The position numbers were made by a program, and so were the translations under genes. Below are positions 52,086 through 60,491 of a DNA stretch of 64,000 nt, one piece after another. The stretch covers positions 1 to 64,000 of the forward strand of contig CAXBLY010000008.1 in assembly GCA_963976865.1 (NCBI GenBank). The letters are read 5' to 3'. Position 1 is the stretch's first letter; each line of letters starts with the position of its first letter. The DNA is from UBA1858 sp963976865. GTDB lineage: Bacteria > Pseudomonadota > Gammaproteobacteria > UBA4575. The notes under the pieces were generated by a model. The model had not been told where the DNA came from, made no database searches, and saw only the letters and a list, made by a program, of their open reading frames with translations.

Positions 52086-52715
52086 TTAATATTGAACCCC
52101 TACCCCTCCAAGCCCGCAATAACCATTGGGATTTTTCGCCAGATATTGTTGATGAAAATCTTCAGCATAATAAAACTCAGGTGCCAGCATTATTTCTGTT
52201 GTTATCTGACCTTGTCCCGCTTCAGCCAGCCTGGCTGCATAATGCTGTTTTGATTTTTGCGCAACATTCAGCTGCTCCTGGCTGTAAGCATAAATACCAG
52301 AACGATACTGAGTTCCTTTGTCATTCCCCTGGCGCATTCCCTGTGTTGGGTTATGTGACTCCCAGAACACGGCTAGCAATTTCTCGAATTCAAGCTCCCG
52401 AGGATCAAACATGACCAGCACAACTTCGTTATGCCCAGTCCTGCCTGTACATACTTCCTCATAGGTAGCATTTGGTGTAAATCCAGCGGCATATCCCACG
52501 GCAGTTGAGTAAACCCCATCCAGTTGCCAAAATTTTCTCTCAGCTCCCCAAAAACAACCCAAACCAAACAGGATTTTCTCAATCCCATCTGGGAAAGGCG
52601 GTTTAATCGGGTTTTTATTAACAAAATGAAGTGGCGAAACCTGCATAGGCGTATCCCTGCCAGGCAATGCGTCTTGCTTTGAGGGCATTCTTTCTTTGCT
52701 ACTAAATATACTCAT
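52086..52715 (-). CDS. msrA: Peptide methionine-S-sulfoxide reductase MsrA
   Basis: A 209-residue enzyme repairing Met-S-sulfoxide. The catalytic GCFWGAERKFW segment carries the nucleophilic Cys (about 54), GYAAGFTPNATYEEVCTGRTGHNEVV is the second block and the end CGLGGVG carries the recycling Cys. The N-terminal 45 residues before the fold are poorly conserved and have no signal peptide. It lies 7 bases after the HExxH gene on the same strand. Confidence 0.95.
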   Translation of the reverse strand: MSIFSSKERMPSKQDALPGRDTPMQVSPLHFVNKNPIKPPFPDGIEKILFGLGCFWGAERKFWQLDGVYSTAVGYAAGFTPNATYEEVCTGRTGHNEVVLVMFDPRELEFEKLLAVFWESHNPTQGMRQGNDKGTQYRSGIYAYSQEQLNVAQKSKQHYAARLAEAGQGQITTEIMLAPEFYYAEDFHQQYLAKNPNGYCGLGGVGVQY

Positions 52716-52722
52716 ACATTAA

Positions 52723-53217
52723 TTATCCGATCAATTGTTTCATGATAGTTGATTCGCGCTGAAAAAAACCTCGTGTATGCAAGGAGTCATCGAGCCGATA
52801 ATACTCATAGTCTAAATGATGACATAACTCATGAATCAGAGTTCGCAAATATGTTTTAAATGCAACTACCTGCTGACGTTTTGCGGTGCGCATCCACACA
52901 TAAATTCTTGCGCGAAGTCGACCTTCATCTACCGGCTCATACAAGCCATGAAGTTCACTATCATCATCGTGAGGTCTTCTTTCCAGAACATGTATTCGCG
53001 CACCAGAGAATTCAAGTTGCTCACAAACAGCATCAATTAAATGCTGGCTTGCTCTCTCGACAAATTCCAGATTTTCAAGTGTTAGCTGCTTTTGTATTTC
53101 AAGCGTGTGTTTCTGTAGAAGCACTACTTCAGAAAATTTTACGGGAGGTAATGCATCGCTCTTGCTTGCTATTTTCCTCTGCGTCTTTGTGAAACGATGA
53201 TAGTGCGAATAAGCCAT
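52723..53217 (-). CDS. Putative HExxH metallopeptidase, SprT/Wss1-like
   Basis: A 164-residue protein with the zinc site LIHELCHHLDYEYY near residue 130, followed by HTRGFFQRE, which could supply the third ligand. The N-terminal half is basic and probably helical. The arrangement resembles small SprT/WLM-type zinc proteins, but the family is not certain. It lies between tatD and msrA in a leftward run with 7-base gaps, suggesting co-transcription. Confidence 0.65.
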   Translation of the reverse strand: MAYSHYHRFTKTQRKIASKSDALPPVKFSEVVLLQKHTLEIQKQLTLENLEFVERASQHLIDAVCEQLEFSGARIHVLERRPHDDDSELHGLYEPVDEGRLRARIYVWMRTAKRQQVVAFKTYLRTLIHELCHHLDYEYYRLDDSLHTRGFFQRESTIMKQLIG

Positions 53218-53224
53218 CTCAGGT

Positions 53225-53992
53225 TTATTTATCCAGTCTCAGCACATCTCGCGCATTTAATGAGGTTTGCTGCGCTGCCTGCTGCAAAGTCATACCTCTT
53301 AATTCAGCCAAAGACTTTAAGCAATACGGTAAATATTCCGGACTGTTTCTTTCACCGTGATGTTGCTCCACGGTCATATCAGGCGAATCTGTTTCCAGGA
53401 CAATTGAGTCAACAGGTAACTCACTGGCCAGTTTCCTGAGTTTTGTTGACCTGTGATAGGTCAGCATGCCACCAAATCCAAATTTGAAATTATACATCTG
53501 GTAGCGCTCAGCCTGTTGGAGGCTGCCATTAAATGCATGCACTATTCCGCCCGTCACCGGAAATTTCTTGAGGCATCGCAGCACTTCCTCATGCGCTTTT
53601 CTTACATGCAATATCACTGGAAGATCTGCCTCACAAGCCAGCGCTAACTGTTGCTCAAAAAACATTAACTGTTTTTCAATATGCAAGGATCTATCATGAA
53701 AATCCAAACCAATCTCACCTACTGCAACAGGCTGGTTTTTCGCTACGCAATCCCGCAGATTGTCGAGATGCTCCAGCTCGTGACACTGAATAAACACAGG
53801 ATGCAACCCTAAAGCATAGTGCATATCACTTGATTTATTACAGATTTCTATCAGTGATTCCCAGCTACTTTTTTTTACTGCGGGTACAACAAAGCCACTC
53901 ACACCATTTTTTCGGGCACGCTCAAGCACCTCATGACGATCTTGCTGAAAATTATCAAAGTCGAGATGACAATGGGTATCGATTATTTGCAT
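53225..53992 (-). CDS. TatD-family metal-dependent hydrolase/DNase
   Basis: About 255 residues from the ATG at 53992 (MQIIDTHCHLDF); 12 extra upstream residues are possible but overlap tcdA. Metal ligands are visible: THCHLD, AVGEIGLDFHDR (Glu), VILHVRKAHEEV (His), GIVHAFNGS (His) and LETDSPDM (Asp). Members act as 3'-5' DNases or D-Tyr-tRNA deacylases. The closest subtype (YjjV or TatD) cannot be told. Divergent from tcdA across about 50 bases. Confidence 0.9.
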   Translation of the reverse strand: MQIIDTHCHLDFDNFQQDRHEVLERARKNGVSGFVVPAVKKSSWESLIEICNKSSDMHYALGLHPVFIQCHELEHLDNLRDCVAKNQPVAVGEIGLDFHDRSLHIEKQLMFFEQQLALACEADLPVILHVRKAHEEVLRCLKKFPVTGGIVHAFNGSLQQAERYQMYNFKFGFGGMLTYHRSTKLRKLASELPVDSIVLETDSPDMTVEQHHGERNSPEYLPYCLKSLAELRGMTLQQAAQQTSLNARDVLRLDK

Positions 53993-54041
53993 AAAATAAG
54001 GCGTTGCTCTAAATATAAATTTGTTCAATTATAAGCACATC

Positions 54042-54821
54042 ATGAGCGAACAAATCCCCAGACGATTTATTGGAATTCAGCGACTGTATGGTCAACAAGC
54101 ATACCAAAAAATCAGCCATAGCCACATCTGCGTAATTGGAATTGGCGGCGTAGGTTCCTGGGTTGCAGAATCACTGGCGCGAAGTGCTGTCGGTGAAATA
54201 ACGTTAATCGATCTGGATCATATTGCAGAGTCTAATATCAATAGACAAATACATGCTTTATCAGAAACACTTGGACAGGCGAAAATTATCGCCATGCAGG
54301 AACGCATTTTGTCCATCAACCCGAATTGCAAAGTCAACCTGATTGATGATCATTTGTCTTGTGAAAACATCCCTGACACATTACACAATAGTTTTGATTA
54401 CATCATTGACTGTATCGATCAATTTCGCATTAAAGCTTCATTAATCCATCATTGCAGGAGCAAAAAACAGGATATTTTAACAGTGGGTGGTGCAGGCGGA
54501 CGGGTAGACCCTACACGCATCCAGGTCGCAGATCTTAGTCGATCCGAAGGAGATTCTTTGCTTGCAAAAATACGCAAGCAGCTCCGCACTCAGCATGGGT
54601 TTCCCAGGAACCTGCAGCGCCGATTTGATATTCCATGTGTATATTCTACTGAACAATTACGCTATCCCACAGATGACCATGAGATCAGCACCAACAAATC
54701 AGAATGCAGCAATTTAAGCGGACTAAATTGCGCGAATGGTTTTGGCTCATTATCTGCCGTCACTGCTACATTTGGCATGATAGCTTGCGCACATGTCCTG
54801 AATAAGCTCAGTCGAGGCTAA
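54042..54821 (+). CDS. tcdA: tRNA threonylcarbamoyladenosine dehydratase TcdA
   Basis: About 259 residues from the ATG at 54042 (MSEQIPRRF). It is an E1-like ThiF/HesA-fold enzyme that cyclises t6A37 of tRNA using ATP. RRFIGIQRLYGQQAYQK leads, ICVIGIGGVGSWVAESLARS binds ATP, IDLDHIAESNINRQIHAL and DCIDQFRIKASL follow, and a membrane-like C-terminal helix (SAVTATFGMIACAHVLNKL) is present as in CsdL/TcdA. Confidence 0.92.
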   Translation: MSEQIPRRFIGIQRLYGQQAYQKISHSHICVIGIGGVGSWVAESLARSAVGEITLIDLDHIAESNINRQIHALSETLGQAKIIAMQERILSINPNCKVNLIDDHLSCENIPDTLHNSFDYIIDCIDQFRIKASLIHHCRSKKQDILTVGGAGGRVDPTRIQVADLSRSEGDSLLAKIRKQLRTQHGFPRNLQRRFDIPCVYSTEQLRYPTDDHEISTNKSECSNLSGLNCANGFGSLSAVTATFGMIACAHVLNKLSRG

Positions 54822-55054
54822 ATATTGCGGGCTAGTCGGGTATACATCTACGGTCAGCAGAGCATATTTAAATATTATTTTACCTTACACAGATAACAAC
54901 CTATAATAACTGAAGATGTTTATATCTATAAATAAACATTCCGCAAATGGCGCGGCTTATTTATGTATACCCGCCTTTGTTTTTTATATTTACATACACA
55001 CCTACAACCATTATTGGCGAATCTATATTCAGCCTTTATAAGGACTATATTTTT

Positions 55055-55837
55055 ATGAGTGAACAAAAAACCGAGCAGAAACCGGAAGATATCAGCATCA
55101 GCCAGACCGTAGCCATTCTCATTGATGGAAACAATATTGAAAGGAGTATTCACGACCAGACCAAAGACGCGAATACCATGCTCAACTTTGACAAACTAAT
55201 CCCCAAATTATTAGGCAATCGCGGCCTCAATCGGCTCATTTACTTTCGTGAAGGCAAACAGATATCCCAAAAGCTGAAAGACCGCTTGCACGAATTCTTC
55301 CACGGATCAGTACGACCTTGCCACAAGTCCGCAGATATCCCTCTGTCAATCAATGCCATGCAGCTGGCTAGCAAGGTAGACACCATTGTGATCATGTCTG
55401 GAGACTCTGACTACATTGAACTGGTAAGACATTTAAAATCTGAAGGTGTGCGCGTAGAAATTGCTTCAGTTGATGCAACCACAGCGCATATCATCAAAGA
55501 AGAATGCGATCATCACTATCGTATTAATGAAGAAGACTGGTTTACATACGCACCGAAGCAGGCGAACCAGAACAACAAGCAAAACAAACGTCGCGCTAAT
55601 AAAAAACCACAACAGAATCAAAATGACAAGCAGGCGTCTGACACTGACACAGGCGAAAAAGGAAAAAACGGCAAGTCGAAAAATACCGCAAAAAAACCTG
55701 ATGCTGACAGCTCATACGAAGAACGCCAGCCTATTTCTAACGAGTCTGACATCATCGCTACCGTTAAAGAAAAGTCTTCTCGCAAGTACGAGCCTGAATA
55801 TCCTCAAAGCCAGTACATCGAACCTACTCAACAATAA
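55055..55837 (+). CDS. NYN-domain (LabA/PIN-like) predicted RNase
   Basis: About 260 residues from the ATG at 55055; a longer frame from 54947 lacks support. The NYN nuclease core spans about 15-165: AILIDGNNIERS with the first Asp, RLIYFREGKQ, VDTIVIMSGDSDYIELVRHLKSEG with the SGDSD acidic pair, and a VEIASVDATTAH strand. The last 90 residues are low-complexity and Lys/Asn/Gln-rich, typical of a disordered RNA-binding tail. The biological role is unknown. A strong hairpin follows. Confidence 0.85.
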   Translation: MSEQKTEQKPEDISISQTVAILIDGNNIERSIHDQTKDANTMLNFDKLIPKLLGNRGLNRLIYFREGKQISQKLKDRLHEFFHGSVRPCHKSADIPLSINAMQLASKVDTIVIMSGDSDYIELVRHLKSEGVRVEIASVDATTAHIIKEECDHHYRINEEDWFTYAPKQANQNNKQNKRRANKKPQQNQNDKQASDTDTGEKGKNGKSKNTAKKPDADSSYEERQPISNESDIIATVKEKSSRKYEPEYPQSQYIEPTQQ

Positions 55838-55847
55838 TCTATACAAT

Positions 55848-55887
55848 AGTCAGTCACGCTCTCCATTGCAGCCGAGCGTGACTGACT
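55848..55887 (+). terminator. 13-bp perfect hairpin after the NYN gene
   Basis: AGTCAGTCACGCT (55848-55860) pairs perfectly with AGCGTGACTGACT (55875-55887) around a 14-base loop, beginning 11 bases after the NYN stop codon. It is followed by GTTCTC rather than a long T-run, so it may be a terminator or a 3'-end stabilising structure. Confidence 0.55.
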
Positions 55888-55987
55888 GTTCTCAGGCGCA
55901 AGCACATAACATTTGCCGCTATACCCGTCTGTTATCTCTGAGTCATACCAGATAACAGCTGCTGTCAAAAATTTGCGCCCGCATATT

Positions 55988-56086
55988 TTAATAAACCGGC
56001 AATACTTTAATTAGCGTCCCTGAGCTGATCGCCTCAGGAAAAATACTTCTAACGAAATCGCTTACTACGCGCAACCCTGTGCACAG
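55988..56086 (-). pseudogene. Probable 3' remnant of a LysR-type regulator
   Basis: A minus-strand frame ends with VVSDFVRSIFPEAISSGTLI followed by KVLPVY and a stop. This resembles the end of the LysR effector domain (LP-x-F-V, then a SGxLV-VLP-Y motif). It has no intact N-terminal part. It lies immediately beyond the broken guanine deaminase fragment, consistent with a deletion scar. Identification from a short stretch, so tentative. Confidence 0.35.
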
Positions 56087-56102
56087 ATATCAGGTCTGGC
56101 AA

Positions 56103-56333
56103 TCAGGCTAATACGGTAGATCTTATAATCCGGCATTCACCACTATCAATTACTGGAATATTTTCAGGAAGTTGAGGCTCCAGTTTTTTTCTGGGACCAA
56201 AATTAATAATTTTGTCACCATCGAGAATAATAAGGGCGTCTTCTATATACACCGGACGATCAACATTCTCAGAATTCGCGTGACTAGTGCTATTTAACAG
56301 AGGACCTCTTAATGCAGTAATTTTCGCAGTCAT
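56103..56333 (-). pseudogene. Truncated guanine deaminase N-terminus
   Basis: About 76 residues from the ATG at 56333 (MTAKITALRGPLLN) read like the N-terminal beta-sandwich of guanine deaminase: VYIEDALIILDGDKIINFGP, then IPVIDSGECRI. In intact enzymes the next residues would be LPGFIDTHVHYPQ with metal ligands. Here the sequence breaks into IRSTVLA and stops, so the catalytic TIM barrel is absent. Non-functional remnant. Confidence 0.65.
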
Positions 56334-56357
56334 GAGCGCTACCCTTCCTGATATCAT

Positions 56358-56593
56358 TATTATTGTCTACAGCAGTCTTATAACTCCTTGACGTTAGCGC
56401 CACAATCTTTTTTTAACCTTACTCTAGTCGGGCTATTTGCCTGATACATGAATATTTCAGGCACACTTCTTTTGCAAACATACACTTAATGACAATGCTT
56501 TATAGTCAACTTAAATTTTGGAAATTTCATTTTTTTAACACTCGATTCAGCATGCACAGATGCGCCTGAAATATGACAATCGGGAACAGCTTT
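56358..56593. other. Intergenic stretch, nothing recognised
   Basis: About 235 AT-rich bases between the guanine deaminase remnant and the LysR gene. It includes a T-run (CTTTTTTTAACC) near 56407-56418 and no supported gene or strong hairpin. Confidence 0.3.
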
Positions 56594-57466
56594 TCACAAA
56601 TCCATGTCTGTCATGTAATTGAATAAAAACTGACTGAATTCTTTAATTCTTGTGACTCGCCGCAAATCAGGATGAGTCAATATCCAGATACCGTCCTTAA
56701 ATTCTGGCTCAATATCAAATAACTTTACTAAAGATTTATTAAAGTAATTGGTAGGCAACACTGCTACACCCAACTCTTCATGACATAAAGTCGATATTGT
56801 TTTGACATCACTCGCTGAGCAGCAAAAGCTGTCATTCGGGAAGTTATTCATAAGCCATTTATAAGCTTCTATTCTCAATAGTGATTCATCCACACCTATT
56901 AGATCAAAGTTTTCCATGTCGGATATTGCACGTGGAATACCGTACTTTTTAAGATAGCCCTTGCTTGCGTAGACCGACCAGGTAAGGTCTGTCACCTTGC
57001 GTCCAATTAAATAGTCTGGAGGATTATTTGTTGAACGAATCGCTATATCCGCATCTCTGCGAGATAAATCATATAACGCACTACTCACAATAATATTGAT
57101 GGTAATTCCAGGGTGCTTTAATCGAAATTTCGCAATGCATGGTACTAACACATGTTCCGCAAGGGAGAAGGGTGCTGTGATACGAATTTCACCGGACAAC
57201 TCAAAATCATTACCGGCTACTGCACGTTCAAGGGAATGAATTGAGTTTTCTACTACTTCTGCATGTTGCAATACAGCATGACCAATTTCAGTTAACACAT
57301 AGCCTTCAGCCATGCGTTCAAACAGGCGAGTTCCAAGCTTGTCTTCAAGCGCATTAATCCTGCGAAACACTGTCGAGTGATTAACGTTCAACTGCTTGGA
57401 AGCACCCATAAGTGTGCCGGATTTTGCGACAGCTAAAAAATAGGGTAAATCATTCCAGTCAATCAT
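56594..57466 (-). CDS. LysR-family transcriptional regulator
   Basis: About 290 residues from the ATG at 57466 (MIDWNDLPYFLAVAKSG); a longer frame to 57526 overlaps the promoter. The N-terminal winged helix-turn-helix (TLMGASKQLNVNHSTVFRRINALEDKLGTRLFER) is followed by a periplasmic-binding-protein-like effector domain from about residue 90 (GEIRITAPFSLAEHVL). It belongs to the WNDL-start group that often controls a divergent oxidoreductase, here the SDR gene. Confidence 0.92.
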   Translation of the reverse strand: MIDWNDLPYFLAVAKSGTLMGASKQLNVNHSTVFRRINALEDKLGTRLFERMAEGYVLTEIGHAVLQHAEVVENSIHSLERAVAGNDFELSGEIRITAPFSLAEHVLVPCIAKFRLKHPGITINIIVSSALYDLSRRDADIAIRSTNNPPDYLIGRKVTDLTWSVYASKGYLKKYGIPRAISDMENFDLIGVDESLLRIEAYKWLMNNFPNDSFCCSASDVKTISTLCHEELGVAVLPTNYFNKSLVKLFDIEPEFKDGIWILTHPDLRRVTRIKEFSQFLFNYMTDMDL

Positions 57467-57475
57467 TTCTTTGCA

Positions 57476-57529
57476 CACTTGCAAATATGAATTGCATATT
57501 TTGTTGATTACCTTGCCAATGTGCAAGTG
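57476..57529. promoter_or_regulatory. Inverted repeat in the LysR-SDR divergent promoter
   Basis: CACTTGCA (57476-57483) and TGCAAGTG (57522-57529) are perfect inverted copies 38 bases apart, with TTGCATATT and ATATGAATTGCA words between them. Spaced dyads of this kind suit the paired recognition and activation sites of a LysR-type tetramer controlling both flanking genes. Confidence 0.5.
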
Positions 57530-57583
57530 ATATTATTACTCTACACATTCCTCGGTATGATTATTATTTTTCAGGAGATTCCA

Positions 57584-58333
57584 ATGACTCACAGCATAGA
57601 CATCAAGAACAAAGTGGCATTAGTCACCGGCGCAAATCGGGGCATCGGCAAAACGATCGTTGAATCTTTTCTGGAACACGGCGCGAAAAAAGTGTACGCA
57701 GCAGTGAGGAATACTGCTTCTGTAAACGATCTGCTCGAAAAATATGGCAAACGGATTTCAGCGATTACACTAGACCTGGCCAACCCACAGACAATCACAG
57801 AAGCAGCTAAAGCAGCGAGTGATACGGAAATTGTTGTGAATAACGCAGGGGTCCTCACTTCGACAACACCGCTGGACAGTAACGCAATAGAAAGCCTGAA
57901 CTTTGAAATGGAAATCAATGTTGGCGGCCTGATAAGAATGACCCAGGCTTTTGCTCCAGTGCTCAAACAGAATGGCGGTGGCGCACTGATACAGCTTAAT
58001 TCTATTGCCTCGATGAAAAACTTTGTCGCCTTTACGACTTATAGCGCATCAAAAGCCGCGGCATATTCAGTAACACAGTCATTAAGAGAATTACTGAGTG
58101 ATCAGGGTACATTCGTAATGAGCGTACACCCCGGACCCATCGCTACCGACATGGGTGACGCTGCCGGTCTGACGGAAATTGCTGAACCAGCAACGCTGGT
58201 TGCAGACGCAATTATCAAAGGTTTAAAACAGGGTGACTTCCACGTGTTCCCGGATACCATGGCCAAACAAATTGAAAGCGTTTATCAAAACTTTGCTGTG
58301 AACATTGTTGAAGCCAATCTCATGGAAGGCTAG
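57584..58333 (+). CDS. Short-chain dehydrogenase/reductase
   Basis: About 249 residues from the ATG at 57584, which has CAGGAGA upstream. NAD(P)-binding TGANRGIGK, NNAG, catalytic Ser in NSIASMKNF, and YSASKAA with the Tyr-Lys pair give a complete classical SDR active site. HPGPIATDM ends the catalytic core. Substrate unknown. Likely controlled by the divergent LysR protein. Confidence 0.92.
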   Translation: MTHSIDIKNKVALVTGANRGIGKTIVESFLEHGAKKVYAAVRNTASVNDLLEKYGKRISAITLDLANPQTITEAAKAASDTEIVVNNAGVLTSTTPLDSNAIESLNFEMEINVGGLIRMTQAFAPVLKQNGGGALIQLNSIASMKNFVAFTTYSASKAAAYSVTQSLRELLSDQGTFVMSVHPGPIATDMGDAAGLTEIAEPATLVADAIIKGLKQGDFHVFPDTMAKQIESVYQNFAVNIVEANLMEG

Positions 58334-58349
58334 CTCGTCCACAAGATTA

Positions 58350-58613
58350 TTACTGCTTGCGTGCCTGTTTAGCCAGCGCCACCAGTGCGGCACGCACCTG
58401 CTCGGCAGTTTCACACTCTGTTGCGAAATTAATGCGCAATCTGGCATCGTTAACCAGCATCTCGAATCCCGTGCTATCAATCCTCAGCATTTTTGGGTCT
58501 TGCTTGAAAATTTTCATTCCATATAGGTGGCAATAATCCCGCATGGCATCGACATGGTCCTCATTCATATGAGAGACCATATGCTGCACTGTTTCTTCAT
58601 CAAACATAGTCAT
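58350..58613 (-). CDS. DUF2470 domain protein (HugZ C-terminal-like)
   Basis: 87 residues from the ATG at 58613, with AAGG upstream. The whole protein is one DUF2470 unit: VQHMVSHMNEDHVDAMRDYC has the conserved NEDH and later MLRIDSTGFEMLV and RINFATECETAEQVRAALV. This domain occurs at the C-terminus of HugZ-type haem oxygenases; alone, its role is unknown. It follows the BNR gene by 13 bases on the same strand and is probably in the same transcript. Confidence 0.78.
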   Translation of the reverse strand: MTMFDEETVQHMVSHMNEDHVDAMRDYCHLYGMKIFKQDPKMLRIDSTGFEMLVNDARLRINFATECETAEQVRAALVALAKQARKQ

Positions 58614-58626
58614 AGCAGACCTTAAC

Positions 58627-59736
58627 CTATATGAAACGTATGCAATAAACAGGAGGCAATGTTGAAGTAATCTGCACCCAGTCATCACCGCGATTTTCTG
58701 ATAGCCAAATATTACCTGTCGTACTACCAAACACCAGCGAAGTACCTGATTTATCGATATCCAGGCAATGCCGGTAAACCAGATCATAAGCATGCTCTTG
58801 TGGTAATCCGCTGCGCAACACTTCAAAACTTTCTCCCCCATCCTGGGTTCTGCTGACAGTAACTGAGCCCTTAACCGCATAACGCTGATCATCTTTAACA
58901 CCCGGCACAAACCAGGCAGTATTGGCATCATTAGGATCTACCGCGACAGCAAAGCCAAAACAGGATGGCTTCGCATTGTCTATTTCAGACCAGTTGGCAC
59001 CACCATCTTTACTTTTAAAAATACCATTATGATGCTGTATCCACATAGCATCCGGATCATTCATACACTGCACCATTCGATGCGGGTCCTGCATATAAGG
59101 ATCGTAGGCATATTCTTCCGGAGCATAGTCACTTCGCAATCCACGCCCATAACATTCCCAGTTAACACCATTGTCAAAGCTGGCCCATACACCTCCGCAT
59201 GACACACCCAGTTTTATCGTATTGTCATTTCTTGGATCAACCAGTATTGAGTGAATGCCCGGATAGTCTGCACCACCCCCCATCCATTTCTTTCTGTCCG
59301 GGTGCAGCCATAAACTATCAACAAATTGCCAACTGTCACCGCAGTCACTGGAGCGAAATAATCCTCCAGGAATCGTGCCACACCAGATATCGTCTGGTTT
59401 TTCTGGTCCTGCGCATTCCATTGACCACACCCGCATCACACTCCAGGGAATCGGGGTTTGTCTTATCGGGTCAATATCTTCTAGATCTTCCGGCTTTGGC
59501 GGGAATTGAGGTACAGCAGTTTCTTTCCAGGAACGCCCCTGATCTGAAGAACGTTTTATTTTCACACCAAAGTGTCCATGCTCGATAGCAGCGTGCCAGT
59601 TGTTATGACGATCGACCAATATCATTGTCACCGGATCACCCAGCAGCATGGCTTTATTGATCGACCAGCCTGAACGGGACTTTTCTGCTATAAATAAACC
59701 CTTGCGTGTCCCTATCATTACTTGACCGGTCATCAC
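58627..59736 (-). CDS. BNR/Asp-box beta-propeller protein (sialidase-like fold)
   Basis: A 369-residue protein without signal peptide. Six Asp-box motifs (S-x-D-x-G-x-x-W) are visible: SSDQGRSW, SSDCGDSW, SFDNGVNW, SKDGGANW, TQDGGESF and SENRGDDW. These give a six-bladed propeller like sialidases or plant HCF136. No sialidase Arg triad or Tyr/Glu nucleophile pattern was evident, so a binding or assembly role is more likely than glycosidase. It starts directly after the MoaD-like gene and precedes the DUF2470 gene; the trio appears to be an operon. Confidence 0.82.
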   Translation of the reverse strand: MMTGQVMIGTRKGLFIAEKSRSGWSINKAMLLGDPVTMILVDRHNNWHAAIEHGHFGVKIKRSSDQGRSWKETAVPQFPPKPEDLEDIDPIRQTPIPWSVMRVWSMECAGPEKPDDIWCGTIPGGLFRSSDCGDSWQFVDSLWLHPDRKKWMGGGADYPGIHSILVDPRNDNTIKLGVSCGGVWASFDNGVNWECYGRGLRSDYAPEEYAYDPYMQDPHRMVQCMNDPDAMWIQHHNGIFKSKDGGANWSEIDNAKPSCFGFAVAVDPNDANTAWFVPGVKDDQRYAVKGSVTVSRTQDGGESFEVLRSGLPQEHAYDLVYRHCLDIDKSGTSLVFGSTTGNIWLSENRGDDWVQITSTLPPVYCIRFI

Positions 59737-60006
59737 TCACCCTCCTGATAATGCTTGAAAAATATAGACCTCACTATCCTTGTTAAGCAAATCACTTAAT
59801 TGGATACGGTCACGTATATTTAAACCGTCTGCAATCACTGCAACATGTTTTCTAATTGCACCCTGATCATCCAGCACGTAACTGCGCACTTTGGGGTATC
59901 TGGCAAAATAATGCGCGAACAATTCTGCAATTGAGCTCGCTTCAATCACCAGATCTGGACATTCAACCTGTCGCGCCAGATTGACTGAAAAATATAACGT
60001 TGCCAT
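59737..60006 (-). CDS. MoaD/ThiS-like ubiquitin-fold protein
   Basis: An 89-residue beta-grasp protein ending in the Gly-Gly needed for adenylation and thiocarboxylation (QALSGG). Family features are the AHYFARYPKVRSYVLDDQG middle helix-loop and the DRIQLSDLLNKDSEVYIFQALSGG end. It lacks the adjacent MoaE, ThiG or E1-like partner of molybdopterin or thiazole synthesis. It abuts the BNR gene instead, a pairing I recall in other proteobacteria without a known function. Confidence 0.8.
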   Translation of the reverse strand: MATLYFSVNLARQVECPDLVIEASSIAELFAHYFARYPKVRSYVLDDQGAIRKHVAVIADGLNIRDRIQLSDLLNKDSEVYIFQALSGG

Positions 60007-60176
60007 GATTGATATTTTAGGAGCTTCCAGGAATAACTACTAGCCTGCATTTCCAGCAAATTAATTGTTTATATCAGCCAATTACACCATGATTTGAAAC
60101 AGCTCAATTTAATACCTCTTGCGAATATTACTTAATTCAGTTACTTAATAATTTACAATCATTTCGGAGCTGTAAA
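60007..60176. other. Divergent promoter region, MoaD operon and YbjQ operon
   Basis: About 170 AT-rich bases between two diverging operons. A CGGAG ribosome site precedes the ybjQ ATG. No clear operator was found. Confidence 0.3.
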
Positions 60177-60491
60177 ATGATATTAACCAATATAGAAGAA
60201 GTGCCGGGCAGAAAGATCCTGGAGCATTACGGTCTGGTACAAGGCAACACTATTCGCGCCAAACATGTGGGCAAGGATATTCTGGCTGGAATTAAAAATA
60301 TTTTTGGCGGAGAGCTGGCAGCCTATACCGAACTACTCTCAGAATCACGCAAGGAAGCCACCAACCGAATGATTCAGCAAGCCGAAGCGATGGGAGCCAA
60401 TGCCATTATAAATGTACGCTACAGTACATCATCCGTGGCTCAGGGTGCGGCCGAACTTTACGCATACGGCACAGCAGTACGAGTCGAATAA
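60177..60491 (+). CDS. YbjQ-family (UPF0145) protein
   Basis: A 104-residue cytosolic YbjQ-type protein, a family predicted to bind heavy metals and forming pentamers. GLVQGNTIRAKHVGKDILAGIKNIFGGELAAYTELL, then GANAIINVRYSTSSV and ELYAYGTAV are typical. It is first of a three-gene operon; its last base is shared with the next ATG. Confidence 0.88.
   Translation: MILTNIEEVPGRKILEHYGLVQGNTIRAKHVGKDILAGIKNIFGGELAAYTELLSESRKEATNRMIQQAEAMGANAIINVRYSTSSVAQGAAELYAYGTAVRVE

Noticed and set aside
58614..58931. Upstream extension of the DUF2470 frame into the BNR gene
   Set aside because: The extension is antisense-frame read-through of the BNR gene; the DUF2470 similarity and an AAGG ribosome site begin at the ATG at 58613.
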